64,000 bases of DNA from Rhizobium sp. (GCA_019739215.1 JAHHDR010000028.1:124001-188000); one strand, 5' to 3'; numbered from the stretch's first letter, positions 46,073 through 54,617 are shown. The notes: a model not told the origin generated them from the letters alone. Made by a program: numbers and translations.

Positions 46073-46091
46073 GGTTAAGATTTCGTTAACC
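46073..46091. promoter_or_regulatory. Inverted repeat GGTTAA-N7-TTAACC upstream of repA
   Basis: GGTTAA (46073-46078) and TTAACC (46086-46091) are perfect arms around seven bases, just beside the parS palindrome and about 220 bp before repA. A RepA-binding operator for autorepression is possible but not shown. I could not pick a confident repA promoter in 46092-46310. Confidence 0.4.
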
Positions 46092-46310
46092 AAAAAGCGC
46101 TTGACGCGACTCGCGCTTTCGCTCACCGTTGTTACGGAAATCGGCGGATGTAGAGCGTTTTTTCCGTTAGTCCCTGCCTGATCTGTAAATGATGACACCC
46201 AGCGTATGATGCGCCGAGGGAATCGGATAGGCGTATTTTATCAGGTGACATGCGGGCCCGTCATCGAATGATGCGATGATGACCTGCGCGGCACCCAATG
46301 GAGAATGTGG

Positions 46311-47564
46311 ATGGTCCCCTCCCCGTCCAGCACGGCAGCTGAATTGCAGGCACCTCTCGCCGCTGACGAGGCGATCGCCGCCGATGCGCGCGCGCTTTCG
46401 GCGCAACTCAAGGCGATGCGCGAGCGGTTGTTTCCGCCCGCCTCGCAGAAGACACTTCGCACCTTTACCTCGGGCGAGGCCGCGCGCCTCATCGGGGTCT
46501 CCGATGGCTATCTGCGGCAGCTTTCGCTCGCCGGCGAAGGGCCGCAGCCAGTCGTCGGGCCCGGCGGGCGCCGCTTCTATTCGCTCTCGGACATCGATGC
46601 GCTGCGCCACTTCCTGGCCGACCAGGCGACGGCGAAGGGCAACGATGCCAAGGCGCGGTCCTATGTGAAATGGCGCGACCCGAAGCGCAACGAGCACCTG
46701 CAGGTGATCTCGGTAACAAACTTCAAGGGCGGATCCGGCAAGACCACGTCGGCCGTCCACCTCGCGCAGTATCTTGCGATGACCGGCCATCGCGTTCTGG
46801 CCGTCGACCTCGATCCGCAGGCCTCGCTTTCGGCGCTGTTCGGCTACCAGCCCGAGCTCGATCTAGAGGGCAACGACACGCTGTTCGGCGCGATCCGCTA
46901 CGATGCCGAGGTGCGGCCGCTGCGCGACATCATTCGCAAGACCTATTTCCACGGTCTCGACCTGGTGCCGGGAAACCTCGAACTGCAGGAGTTCGAACAC
47001 GCCACGCCACGGGCGCTGGCGATGCGGCAGGCAGGTGACACGGGAAGCCTGTTCTTCACCCGCGTGCAGGCCGCTTTGCAGGAGGTCGGCGACGACTACG
47101 ACGTCGTGGTGATCGACTGCCCGCCGCAGCTCGGCTACCTGACCCTTTCGGCGCTCTGCGCCTCGACGTCGGTGCTTGTCACAGTGCATCCGCAGATGCT
47201 CGATGTCGCGTCGATGAGCCAGTTCCTGTTCATGACATCGGATCTGCTCAACGTCGTCCGCGAGGCGGGCGGTACGCTGAATTTCGATTTCCTGCGCTAT
47301 CTTGTCACCCGCTTCGAGCCGCATGACGGCCCGCAGACGCAGATCGTCGGTTTCCTGCGCTCGCTGTTTGGAGACCGCGTTCTGACCGCGCCGATGCTCA
47401 AGTCGACCGCCGTGTCGGATGCCGGATTGACCAAGCAGACCCTGTACGAAGTCGGCCGGGAAAACTTCAGCCGTGGCACCTATGATCGGGCCATCGAAGC
47501 GCTGGAGGCGGTCAATGCCGAAGTCGAGAAGCTGATCCACGGTGCATGGGGGCGGCCGTCATGA
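46311..47564 (+). CDS. repA: Plasmid partitioning ATPase RepA (repABC)
   Basis: A 417-residue ParA-type ATPase. An N-terminal HTH region (EAARLIGVSDGYLRQL near 65-80) is followed by the deviant Walker A NFKGGSGKTTSAVHLAQYL near 140-160, VDLDPQASLSALFGY and Walker B VVIDCPPQLGY near 265. RepA moves and positions replicon copies and represses the repABC operon. The ATG at 46311 has GGAG seven bases upstream. Its stop overlaps the repB start (ATGA), typical of repABC. The length and order mark a Rhizobiales secondary replicon. Confidence 0.95.
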   Translation: MVPSPSSTAAELQAPLAADEAIAADARALSAQLKAMRERLFPPASQKTLRTFTSGEAARLIGVSDGYLRQLSLAGEGPQPVVGPGGRRFYSLSDIDALRHFLADQATAKGNDAKARSYVKWRDPKRNEHLQVISVTNFKGGSGKTTSAVHLAQYLAMTGHRVLAVDLDPQASLSALFGYQPELDLEGNDTLFGAIRYDAEVRPLRDIIRKTYFHGLDLVPGNLELQEFEHATPRALAMRQAGDTGSLFFTRVQAALQEVGDDYDVVVIDCPPQLGYLTLSALCASTSVLVTVHPQMLDVASMSQFLFMTSDLLNVVREAGGTLNFDFLRYLVTRFEPHDGPQTQIVGFLRSLFGDRVLTAPMLKSTAVSDAGLTKQTLYEVGRENFSRGTYDRAIEALEAVNAEVEKLIHGAWGRPS

Positions 47565-48628
47565 CAGGGCGGGACCGTAAGAATTCGCTCAAGGCGCTGT
47601 TCGGCGATTCGATGACGCCAGCTCCTGAAACCAAGTCCGGGTTGACAGCTGTCAACAGCCCCGCCGAAGCCCCGGAGAACGCGCCTCCCGCGCCGACGCC
47701 ACCCCGTGCAGCTTCAGGCGCCGTGAAGGCAATGGGACTGTCGCTGTCGTCGATCACCCGCGAGGCCGAGGAGGCACGCGCGTTGCGCCAGGCGCTGGAA
47801 GAGGGCGAGCGGGTCGTTTCCCTCGACACGGCACTGATTTCCTCCTCCTTCGTCAGCGACCGCCTGTCCGAGGAAGAGCGCGACGACGAGACCTTCCTCG
47901 CGCTGGTGGAGAGCATCCGTGACAGCGGCCAGCACGCGCCGATCCTGGTGCGGCCGCATCCGGACCGGCCGGAGCACTTCCAGGTCGCCTACGGCCACAG
48001 GCGGCTGCGCGCCGCACGGCGCCTCGGCCAGCCGGTCAAGGCACTGGTTCGATCGCTGAGCGACGACGAACTGGTGCTGGCGCAGGGCAAGGAAAACGCC
48101 GAGCGGCGCAACCTCAGTTTCATCGAGAGGGCATTGTTCGCGAAGGCGCTCTCCGATCGGGGCTTCGACCGGAAGATCGTCGGCGAGGCACTGGCGGTCC
48201 AGAAGAGCGAGTTGTCACGGCTGCTGCAGGTTGCCGAGGCCGTCCCCGAGCGCTTCATCCGCGCCATCGGTCCAGCCCCCAAGGCAGGACGGGAGCGCTG
48301 GATGGCACTCGGCCAGCAGTTCGCCAACGGCGCAGCACTGATCAAGGCGGAAGACGAGACCGGGTCGGAGAGGTTCACCACTGCGACGTCCGATGACCGT
48401 TTCCGGTTGCTGTTCGATCGCCTGTCACGTCGCCAGCCGCCACCCAAGCCTGAAGTCGAGGATCTCGAGGGCGAGGACGGAAAGGTCTTCGCCCGGATCA
48501 GCCGCAGTGGGAAGGGCGTCCGCATCGAGTTCCATGCCGGCATCGACCAGGGCTTCGCAGAAGCCGTCGCAGCCCGGCTCAGGGAAGACTATTCGCGGTT
48601 CCTGTCCGGAACTGTCGACAGCCATTGA
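47561..48628 (+). CDS. repB: Plasmid partitioning protein RepB (repABC)
   Basis: A 355-residue ParB-type protein. The ParB/Srx domain (about 85-180) contains ILVRPHPDRPEHFQVAYGHRRLRAARRLG and GKENAERRNLSFIERALFA; a central HTH (about 200-240) follows, with VQKSELSRLLQVAEAVP. It binds parS and loads the partition complex. The ATG at 47561 overlaps the repA stop. Its first 32 codons contain a parS-consensus palindrome (47641-47656) read as TAVN, an unusual intragenic site. Confidence 0.95.
   Translation: MTGRDRKNSLKALFGDSMTPAPETKSGLTAVNSPAEAPENAPPAPTPPRAASGAVKAMGLSLSSITREAEEARALRQALEEGERVVSLDTALISSSFVSDRLSEEERDDETFLALVESIRDSGQHAPILVRPHPDRPEHFQVAYGHRRLRAARRLGQPVKALVRSLSDDELVLAQGKENAERRNLSFIERALFAKALSDRGFDRKIVGEALAVQKSELSRLLQVAEAVPERFIRAIGPAPKAGRERWMALGQQFANGAALIKAEDETGSERFTTATSDDRFRLLFDRLSRRQPPPKPEVEDLEGEDGKVFARISRSGKGVRIEFHAGIDQGFAEAVAARLREDYSRFLSGTVDSH
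47641..47656. other. parS-type palindrome inside the repB coding region
   Basis: GTTGACAGCTGTCAAC is a perfect 16-bp palindrome fitting GTTN4GCN4AAC and identical to the core of the site at 46047-46062. It is translated as part of RepB (…TAVN…). RepB bound here could affect transcription through its own gene. Confidence 0.8.
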
Positions 48629-48630
48629 CG

Positions 48631-48647
48631 GCGCCCCGGCGGGGCGC
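48631..48647. terminator. Perfect hairpin just after repB
   Basis: GCGCCCC (48631-48637) pairs perfectly with GGGGCGC (48641-48647) around GGC, two bases after the repB stop. It may limit read-through into repC or protect the repAB message end. No U-run follows. Confidence 0.5.
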
Positions 48648-48685
48648 GTGTCGATATGAGGCGCATTGAAAGGAAACGAGACAAG

Positions 48686-48736
48686 AAAAAAGGCCCCGAA
48701 ACGTCACCATTCCGGAAGCCCTCTTCGAAGTAAGCA
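48686..48736 (-). ncRNA. Antisense ctRNA of repABC (incompatibility RNA)
   Basis: In the 235-bp repB-repC gap, minus strand. A -35 TTGACT (48765-48770) and a -10-like TTCTCT (48742-48747) are 17 bp apart. The transcript would end at a G+C hairpin with AATGGTGACG as loop region (48692-48722), followed by six U (48686-48691). Position, size (about 50 nt) and the GGGGCC-U6 end match the countertranscribed RNAs that repress repC translation in rhizobial repABC plasmids. Exact ends are inferred. Confidence 0.8.
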
Positions 48737-48863
48737 ATCAAAGAGAATCACTTCCGCTTCGCAAAGTCAAGACTCGGCGCTCCGATCCGGACGCCGAACG
48801 GGATTTTGTGACCGCATGGCTGTCGCCAGGGCCGCTCTTGCCTCCCTGTGAGAGGGGAATGAG

Positions 48864-50162
48864 ATGGATGTGATTGCGACGACGCCCTTCGGGCGGCGGC
48901 CAATGACGCTTGGCATGCTGGCAACGCAGATCGATGCCGGCGAAATCGATCCGGACAAGCGTGTCGATAAGTGGAAGCTGTTCCGGGCGCTTTGCGAGGC
49001 GCGCGCGGTGCTCGGCGTGGGTGATCGGGCGCTGGCGGTGCTCAACGCGCTCCTGAGCTTCTATCCCGACACGACGCTGTGCCACGAGGCAGGGCTGGTC
49101 GTGTTCCCGTCGAACGCCCAACTCTCGATCCGTGCCCACGGCATGGCGCCGGCGACGCTCCGGCGTCATCTCGCCGAGCTTGTCCGGTCAGGGCTCATCA
49201 TCCGGCGCGACAGTCCGAACGGCAAGCGCTATGCCCGCAAGGGCGCCGAAGGGGCGATCGAACAGGCCTTCGGCTTCAACCTGGCGCCGCTCGTCGCCAG
49301 AGCCGATGAAATCGAAGCGGCCGCTGCCAGGACCCGGGCCGAAACGGAGAGACTGCGGCTGATGCGGGAGCGCATTTCGCTCTGCCGGCGCGACATATCC
49401 AAGCTGATCCAGACAGGCATGGACGAAGGCGTCGACGGCGACTGGCAGGGCCTTTTCCTGCAGTTCCGCGCCATCATCACCGCCATTCCGCGCAATGCCA
49501 TGACGACCGAACTCGACCACGCGACCACCTCGCTCGAAGCGCTTCGCCAAGACATACTCAAGAGACTGGAAAGTTTCGTCATTTCCACAAAATCAAGCGC
49601 CAGTGAATCCCAAACTGAGCGTCTCATACAGAATTCAAACACCAACTCTTATGTTGAATCTGAACCTAGCTTCGAAACGAAGCAGGACGCGCCGCAGGTG
49701 GATGACCAAACCGAGCGGCGGATGAGGCCAGGACGCGAAATCGAAACAGACAGTGGCGGGGCAGGGCGATCGCCGGAGCCGGCAGCAACCAAACCCGGCG
49801 CGGCGGCTGGCGCCGTGCGGCCGTTCCCGCTCGGACTGGTCCTTCAGGCCTGCCCCGGCATTGCCGATTACGGGCCGGCTGGCGCAGTTGCCAACTGGCG
49901 CGACCTGATGAGCGCCGCGGTCGTCGTCCGCTCCATGCTCGGCGTCAGTCCCTCGGCCTACCAGGAAGCCTGCGAGGCGATGGGGCCGGAAAATGCCGCG
50001 ACCGTCATCGCCTGCATCCTCGAAAGGGCCGGGCATATCAACTCCGCCGGGGGCTATCTCAGGGACCTGACGCGACGGGCGGAGCGCGGGGAGTTCGGCA
50101 TTGGTCCGATGCTGATGGCGCTCGCCAAGGCCAATGCGCCCGCGGCGCGGAAGGTTGGCTAG
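48864..50162 (+). CDS. repC: Replication initiator RepC (repABC)
   Basis: A 432-residue RepC, the initiator unique to Alphaproteobacteria. The N-terminal domain contains LFRALCEARAVLGVGDRALAVLNALLSFYP and ARGLIIRRDSPNGKRYARK-like winged-helix sequence (about 35-130). A variable linker (about 240-300) follows, then a C-terminal domain with YLRDLTRRAERGEFGIGPMLMALAKA. The ATG follows GAGAGGGGAATGAG. The origin of such replicons lies within repC. Its expression should be limited by the ctRNA encoded opposite the leader. Confidence 0.95.
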   Translation: MDVIATTPFGRRPMTLGMLATQIDAGEIDPDKRVDKWKLFRALCEARAVLGVGDRALAVLNALLSFYPDTTLCHEAGLVVFPSNAQLSIRAHGMAPATLRRHLAELVRSGLIIRRDSPNGKRYARKGAEGAIEQAFGFNLAPLVARADEIEAAAARTRAETERLRLMRERISLCRRDISKLIQTGMDEGVDGDWQGLFLQFRAIITAIPRNAMTTELDHATTSLEALRQDILKRLESFVISTKSSASESQTERLIQNSNTNSYVESEPSFETKQDAPQVDDQTERRMRPGREIETDSGGAGRSPEPAATKPGAAAGAVRPFPLGLVLQACPGIADYGPAGAVANWRDLMSAAVVVRSMLGVSPSAYQEACEAMGPENAATVIACILERAGHINSAGGYLRDLTRRAERGEFGIGPMLMALAKANAPAARKVG

Positions 50163-50261
50163 CGATGCCCGACCCAGCCATAACGATGATGAATCGATGC
50201 GGGGCAATCGATTCAGAATTGTCGTTGGACAGCGAAGGACGTTTGTTAAACCTTTGGCCGC

Positions 50262-50501
50262 ATGGTCCAGAGCGCGGGAATCTATCTCGAACGGCGCGAT
50301 CCGCACCGCAATATGGCGCGGTTCTATGCGCTGGAAATCCGCACCGATCTCTTCGGTTGCGTCGTGGCGGTCCGCCGGTGGGGGCGGATCGGATCCCTAG
50401 GCCGGCAATCGTCGCGCGTGTGCAGTTCGGTCGCCGCGGCACGCGACGAAATCGAACGGCGCGCCCATTCGAAGCGATTGCGACGCTATCGGGACCGCTA
50501 A
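50262..50501 (+). CDS. Small stand-alone WGR-domain protein
   Basis: A 79-residue protein made of a single WGR domain: NMARFYALEIRTDLFG, then VRRWGRIGSLGRQ with the Trp-Gly-Arg triad near 40-42, then AAARDEIERRAHSKRLRR. WGR domains occur in PARP and MolR proteins and bind nucleic acid. Stand-alone copies of this kind are common in Rhizobiales, but their function is not known to me. It lies 99 bp after repC and 136 bp before htpG. A role in replicon biology is only a guess from position. Confidence 0.82.
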   Translation: MVQSAGIYLERRDPHRNMARFYALEIRTDLFGCVVAVRRWGRIGSLGRQSSRVCSSVAAARDEIERRAHSKRLRRYRDR

Positions 50502-50637
50502 TCCCCACCAGGCAGCTTGCGTCAGTGGCGCCTACCTTGTCCTGCCCGCGATTTCAGCAGCAGCGAGACCTTGAAATCCGGTGGGCTTCGCGCCATGTCA
50601 CGCCCACGCAAAGCGAAGCCGTGCAGGGAGCCAGATG

Positions 50638-52530
50638 ATGGACGATATTCTCGACAGACCCGAAGAACAGCATGTTTTCGAAGCCGATGTCAGCCGGCTG
50701 CTCTACATGATGGTGCACTCGGTCTATTCGGACAAGGACGTGTTTCTTCGCGAACTGATCTCGAATGCGGCCGATGCCTGCGAGAAGCTGCGTTATGAGG
50801 CGATTGCCGATCCGGGCCTCAATCCGGATGGATCGACGGCGCGTATCCTGATTTCGCTGGACGAGGAGGGTCGCCGGTTCACCATCGAGGACAACGGTAT
50901 CGGCATGAGCCGAGACGAGATGATCGAGGCGCTCGGCACGATCGCGCGATCTGGCACGCGGGCGTTCATGGAACGCCTGGAAGCCAACAAGGCCGGCGAG
51001 GGCGCTGAACTGATCGGCCAGTTCGGCGTCGGTTTCTATTCCGCCTTCATGGTGGCCGACCGGGTGGACGTGATCTCGCGTCGCGCTGGCTCCGGGGAGG
51101 CCTGGCTGTGGTCCTCGGACGGCAAGGGCAGCTATTCCGTCAGGTCGGTCGATCCGGCGGAAGCCCCCGCGCGCGGCACACGGGTGATGCTTCACCTGAT
51201 GGAGGATGCCAAGACCTATACCAGCAAATGGACGGTGGAGCGGATCGTCCGCGAACAATCGGGTCATGTTCCGGTGCCGATCGAAATCCAGGCCAATGCC
51301 GGCGAGGTCGCCGCGCAGATCTCCGACGGCACGGCGCTGTGGACCAAGGCGAAAAGCGATGTTTCCGAGGCCGATTACGCGGATTTCTATCGCGGCGTGT
51401 CCGGCCAGTATGACGAGCCCGCACTGACCGTGCATTTCCGCGCCGAAGGCCGGCATGAATATTCCGTCCTGGCTTTCGTGCCGGGTTCGCAGCCTTTCGA
51501 CCTCTTCGACGCCGACCGCAAGGGCCGCATGAAGCTCTACGTCCGGCGGGTGTTCATCACCGGCACGGCAGAGCTTCTGCCGCATTACCTGCGTTTCGTC
51601 CGCGGCGTGGTGGACACGGCCGACCTTCCGCTCAACATCTCGCGCGAGATGATCCAGGAGAGCCCGGTGCTTGCGGCGATCCGCAAGGGCGTGACCAACA
51701 GGGTGCTGACAGCGCTGGAGAAGCTGTCCGAGAGTGACCTGCCGGCCTTCGAAAAAGTATGGGAGCATTTCGGCAGCGTCATCAAGGAAGGTCTCTACGA
51801 CGACTTCGAGCGGCGCGAGCAGTTGCTGGCGCTGGCGCGCTTCCGTTCGACGGCTTCGGGCGAGGGGTTCCGCGGCCTTGCCGATTACGTCAAGGACATG
51901 AAGAACGGCCAGGACGCCATCTATTTCATGACCGGCGGCAATCTCGATCAGATGAAGGCATCCCCGCAACTCGAGGGCTATCGCGCGCGCGGGATCGAGG
52001 TGCTGCTGCTGACCGATGCGGTCGACAGTTTCTGGGCGCCGCAGGCGCCGGCCTTCGACGGCAAGCCGCTGAAGTCGATCACCCAGGGCATGGCGGATCT
52101 CGACAAGGTGGCGGCGGTCGATGGCGCCAGCGCGGCCAACAGCGAGGCCTCGGGCGAGGTGCAGGCCTTCATCGACTTTGCCCGGGAAACGCTGAGCGCC
52201 GAGGTGGCAGATGTGCGGGTGTCGGCGCGGCTCACCGAGAGTGCATCCTGCCTGGTCGCTTCGGATCAGGCGCTCGACCGGCAGATGGAACGCATCCTGC
52301 AGGGCGCCGGCCGATTGCAGGCGGCTGAAAAGCCGATCTTGGAGCTCAATCCGGGGCATGGCCTGATCCGGTCGGCGGCTTCGATCGGGGAAACCGACTT
52401 CAAGGCCGACGTGGCCTGGCTGCTGCTTGACGAAGCCCGCATTCTCGATGGCGACAGGCCGGCAAGCCCGCGCGCATTCGCCGACAGGTTGTCGCGCCTG
52501 CTGCAGCGAGCCATGCCGTCCAGCGCATAG
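50638..52530 (+). CDS. htpG: Molecular chaperone HtpG (Hsp90)
   Basis: A 630-residue bacterial Hsp90, the standard length. The N-terminal ATPase domain has DVFLRELISNAADACEKLRYEA near 32-53, DNGIGMSRDEM near 85 and GQFGVGFYSAFMVAD near 127. The middle domain has LYVRRVFIT and LPLNISREMIQ, and the C-terminal dimerisation domain is complete. AGGGAG precedes two in-tandem ATG codons (50635 and 50638); the second has the better spacing. A general housekeeping chaperone next to repABC supports a chromid-like replicon, unless a second chromosomal copy exists. Confidence 0.95.
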   Translation: MDDILDRPEEQHVFEADVSRLLYMMVHSVYSDKDVFLRELISNAADACEKLRYEAIADPGLNPDGSTARILISLDEEGRRFTIEDNGIGMSRDEMIEALGTIARSGTRAFMERLEANKAGEGAELIGQFGVGFYSAFMVADRVDVISRRAGSGEAWLWSSDGKGSYSVRSVDPAEAPARGTRVMLHLMEDAKTYTSKWTVERIVREQSGHVPVPIEIQANAGEVAAQISDGTALWTKAKSDVSEADYADFYRGVSGQYDEPALTVHFRAEGRHEYSVLAFVPGSQPFDLFDADRKGRMKLYVRRVFITGTAELLPHYLRFVRGVVDTADLPLNISREMIQESPVLAAIRKGVTNRVLTALEKLSESDLPAFEKVWEHFGSVIKEGLYDDFERREQLLALARFRSTASGEGFRGLADYVKDMKNGQDAIYFMTGGNLDQMKASPQLEGYRARGIEVLLLTDAVDSFWAPQAPAFDGKPLKSITQGMADLDKVAAVDGASAANSEASGEVQAFIDFARETLSAEVADVRVSARLTESASCLVASDQALDRQMERILQGAGRLQAAEKPILELNPGHGLIRSAASIGETDFKADVAWLLLDEARILDGDRPASPRAFADRLSRLLQRAMPSSA

Positions 52531-52536
52531 CTGCTA

Positions 52537-52580
52537 TGTTGCATTGCGGGGTTGATTTATGTGCAATGCAGCAATATATG
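52537..52580 (+). promoter_or_regulatory. sRNA promoter with 11-bp inverted repeat over the -35
   Basis: A -35 TTGATT (52552-52557) and -10 TATATG (52575-52580) are 17 bp apart. TGTTGCATTGC (52537-52547) and GCAATGCAGCA (52563-52573) are inverted repeats matching at 10 of 11 positions with 15 bp between, enclosing the -35. This is a plausible activator or repressor site for the sRNA that starts near 52587. Confidence 0.65.
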
Positions 52581-52586
52581 TAGATG

Positions 52587-52705
52587 CATGAAGCCGGTCA
52601 TCCTCCTCCCGACCGGCTTTGTCGGACCGGTGGCACTCCTCCTCCCAGCCATTGGTCATTTATCGAGAACCCGGTGCACCTCCTCCCGCGCCGGGTTCTT
52701 TTTTT
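52587..52705 (+). ncRNA. Trans-acting sRNA of the alpha-r14 (NfeR1-like) type
   Basis: About 119 nt with three consecutive hairpins. Hairpin 1: AAGCCGGTC (52591-52599) with GACCGGCTT (52611-52619). Hairpin 2: 52625-52634 with 52648-52657, ten pairs including two G-U. Hairpin 3: GAACCCGG (52667-52674) with CCGGGTTC (52691-52698), followed by seven T, a Rho-independent terminator. Each loop exposes CCTCCTCCC, complementary to Shine-Dalgarno sequences. Three such loops and this length match the rhizobial alpha-r14 family, whose members block translation of transport mRNAs. Not overlapped by any gene. Confidence 0.85.
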
Positions 52706-52858
52706 GTCGTGGCGGTTGCCGCGCGGGGGAGTTTTCCAGCGCATGACCTCGCTTGCCTTCGTGCCTGCGGTTGGCAGGATGTTGACAAATCCCGAAAATC
52801 GGCCACGCAGTGCGCACCGCCTTCGTGCGGAGAGCGGCGCAACCCGGCGGATGATTCG

Positions 52859-53638
52859 ATGCTGACAATCCCGAGACTGTTGCTGATCGCCGCGATCGGC
52901 GTTCTGGCAGGAGCGTCCTCACCGGCGGCTGCAGACAGCGCGCTGTCATGCCGGACGGCGGATTTCAGGGATGTGCCCTATGTCGTCTGCACGATCGACC
53001 CGAGAACGGCTGGACTGCAACTGTTCTGGAAGAACAACGATGGTCGCCCTTTCCGGACGTTCACGGATGTCGCCGCGTCCGTAGCGGCAGGCGGCAAGAC
53101 GCTGACCTTCGCCATGAATGCAGGCATGTATACCGACGACTACGCGCCGCTCGGTCTCTACATCGAGGACGGCCATGAACTGAGGCCTGTCAACACGCAG
53201 GATATCAAGGGGCCGGCCGGCTCTATTCCGAACTTCTACAAGAAGCCCAACGGCGTGTTTTATCTGGACGAGGCGGGCGCGGGGATCGTGTCGGCGGACG
53301 TGTTTGTGAAGCGCCCGAAGAAGGTACGGTTTGCGACGCAGTCCGGCCCGATGCTCGTCATCAAGGGCGAATTCCACCCGGCGTTCATCGTCGGATCGAA
53401 GGACCGGACGCGCCGAAGCGGCGTGGGTCTCTGCGAGGATGGGCTGCTGCGTTTCGCCATCAGCGACGCGCCCGTCAATTTCCACGACTTTGCCGCGCTG
53501 TTCCGCGACGAACTGAAATGCGACGACGCCCTGTTTCTCGATGGCGGCCGCGGGGCAGGGGTGTTCATTCCGGTGCTCGACCGCGAGGACTGGTCCTGGC
53601 ATGGCGGCTATGGTCCGATGTTCGGACTGGTGGAGTAG
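52859..53638 (+). CDS. Exported phosphodiester-glycosidase-family protein (NAGPA/DUF2233 domain)
   Basis: A 259-residue protein with a Sec signal (MLTIPRLLLIAAIGVLAGASSPAAA, cleaved before DSAL). The mature domain contains TLTFAMNAGMYTDDYAPLGLYIEDG near 82-105, QSGPMLVIKGEFHPAF near 160 and DDALFLDGGRGAGVF near 225, the hallmarks of the phosphodiester glycosidase (NAGPA) fold. Two Cys in the mature N-terminus may form a disulfide. Bacterial members act on cell-surface sugars, though few are tested. The ribosome site before ATG 52859 is weak. It appears to be a single-gene unit. Confidence 0.85.
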   Translation: MLTIPRLLLIAAIGVLAGASSPAAADSALSCRTADFRDVPYVVCTIDPRTAGLQLFWKNNDGRPFRTFTDVAASVAAGGKTLTFAMNAGMYTDDYAPLGLYIEDGHELRPVNTQDIKGPAGSIPNFYKKPNGVFYLDEAGAGIVSADVFVKRPKKVRFATQSGPMLVIKGEFHPAFIVGSKDRTRRSGVGLCEDGLLRFAISDAPVNFHDFAALFRDELKCDDALFLDGGRGAGVFIPVLDREDWSWHGGYGPMFGLVE

Positions 53639-53708
53639 CCGTGCGCCGTGCAAGCCGGGCTCCGCTGGCAACAGCGATTCACCGTCTTGCTGATGGGAAG
53701 CGGCTTTC

Positions 53709-54617
53709 CTACTTGAGCTCGGTTCCGGCGATCATTTCCGAGAAGCGTGCGACTTCCGTGTGATCCAGTCCCCGCCCAAGGGTCTTTTGAGCCGCGGACC
53801 ACAGTTCGTGGCAAAGTGAAGAGAACGGTGTCGTGGTGTCGGTTGCCGTCGCCACGCCCAGCGCGATCCCGAGGTCCTTGACCATGAGGTCGAGGCCGAA
53901 GCCGGCGTCGAACTTGCGCGACAGAACGAACTGCTTGAACTTCTTCTGCGTCGAGTTGTTCATGCCCGTGGAGGCATTGAGCACGTCGACCATGATCTCC
54001 GGGGACAGGCCGTATCGGCTGCCGATCAACAGCGCCTCGATACCGATCAGGAAGCCGCCGGCACTGACGAGGTTGTTGAGCGCCTTCATGGCATGGGCGC
54101 TGCCGATGCCGCCGACATGGACAAGTGAGGATCCCATCAGTTCGAGGACGGGGCGTGCCCGTTCCACCATCGCGGGATCGCCGCCCACCATGATGGCGAG
54201 GTCGCCGCTGCGGGCCCTGGTTACGCCGCCCGAGACGGGAGCATCGATCATCGCAAGACCGGCTTCGCCCAGCCGGACGGCGAGTGCGCGGGTCGCGTCG
54301 GGAACACCGGAGGACATTTCGATGACAAGCGAGCCCGCGCGCAGGCTCGCGGCGAGACCGTCATCGCCGAACAGCACCTTTTCGACGATCTTGCTGTCGG
54401 GAAGCATCGTGACGACGATATCGGCCCATGGGCCGATGTCGGCGGGTGTGCCTGCGGCGATCCCGGCGCTGTCACGTGCGATTCGGTCGGTCCGCGCCCG
54501 GTCCGCGTCGAACAGCATGACCGGATGTCCACCCTTGGCAACCTGCATTGCCATGGGTTCGCCCATTGCACCCAGCCCGATGAATCCGATGCGGGCGGCG
54601 CTTGCCTGTGTCGTCAT
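53709..54617 (-). CDS. 3-hydroxyisobutyrate-dehydrogenase-family beta-hydroxyacid dehydrogenase
   Basis: A 302-residue protein. The NAD(P)-binding motif GFIGLGAMGEPMA is near 10-22; the substrate region DAPVSGGVTRARSGDLAIMVGG is near 125-145, and the catalytic Lys lies in AMKALNNLVSAGG near 175. The family oxidises beta-hydroxy acids such as 3-hydroxyisobutyrate, tartronate semialdehyde or gulonate relatives. The ATG at 54617 follows GGAGGAG. It is divergent from the MBL hydrolase, and the shared promoter region carries a GntR-like operator. Confidence 0.92.
   Translation of the reverse strand: MTTQASAARIGFIGLGAMGEPMAMQVAKGGHPVMLFDADRARTDRIARDSAGIAAGTPADIGPWADIVVTMLPDSKIVEKVLFGDDGLAASLRAGSLVIEMSSGVPDATRALAVRLGEAGLAMIDAPVSGGVTRARSGDLAIMVGGDPAMVERARPVLELMGSSLVHVGGIGSAHAMKALNNLVSAGGFLIGIEALLIGSRYGLSPEIMVDVLNASTGMNNSTQKKFKQFVLSRKFDAGFGLDLMVKDLGIALGVATATDTTTPFSSLCHELWSAAQKTLGRGLDHTEVARFSEMIAGTELK

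Noticed and set aside
48611-48620. CTGTCGACAG palindrome at the 3' end of repB as a third parS
   Set aside because: It does not fit GTTN4GCN4AAC and is only 10 bp.
50554-52359. Long minus-strand open frame opposite htpG
   Set aside because: Mirror of a strongly conserved Hsp90 gene; composition-driven and without domain signature.
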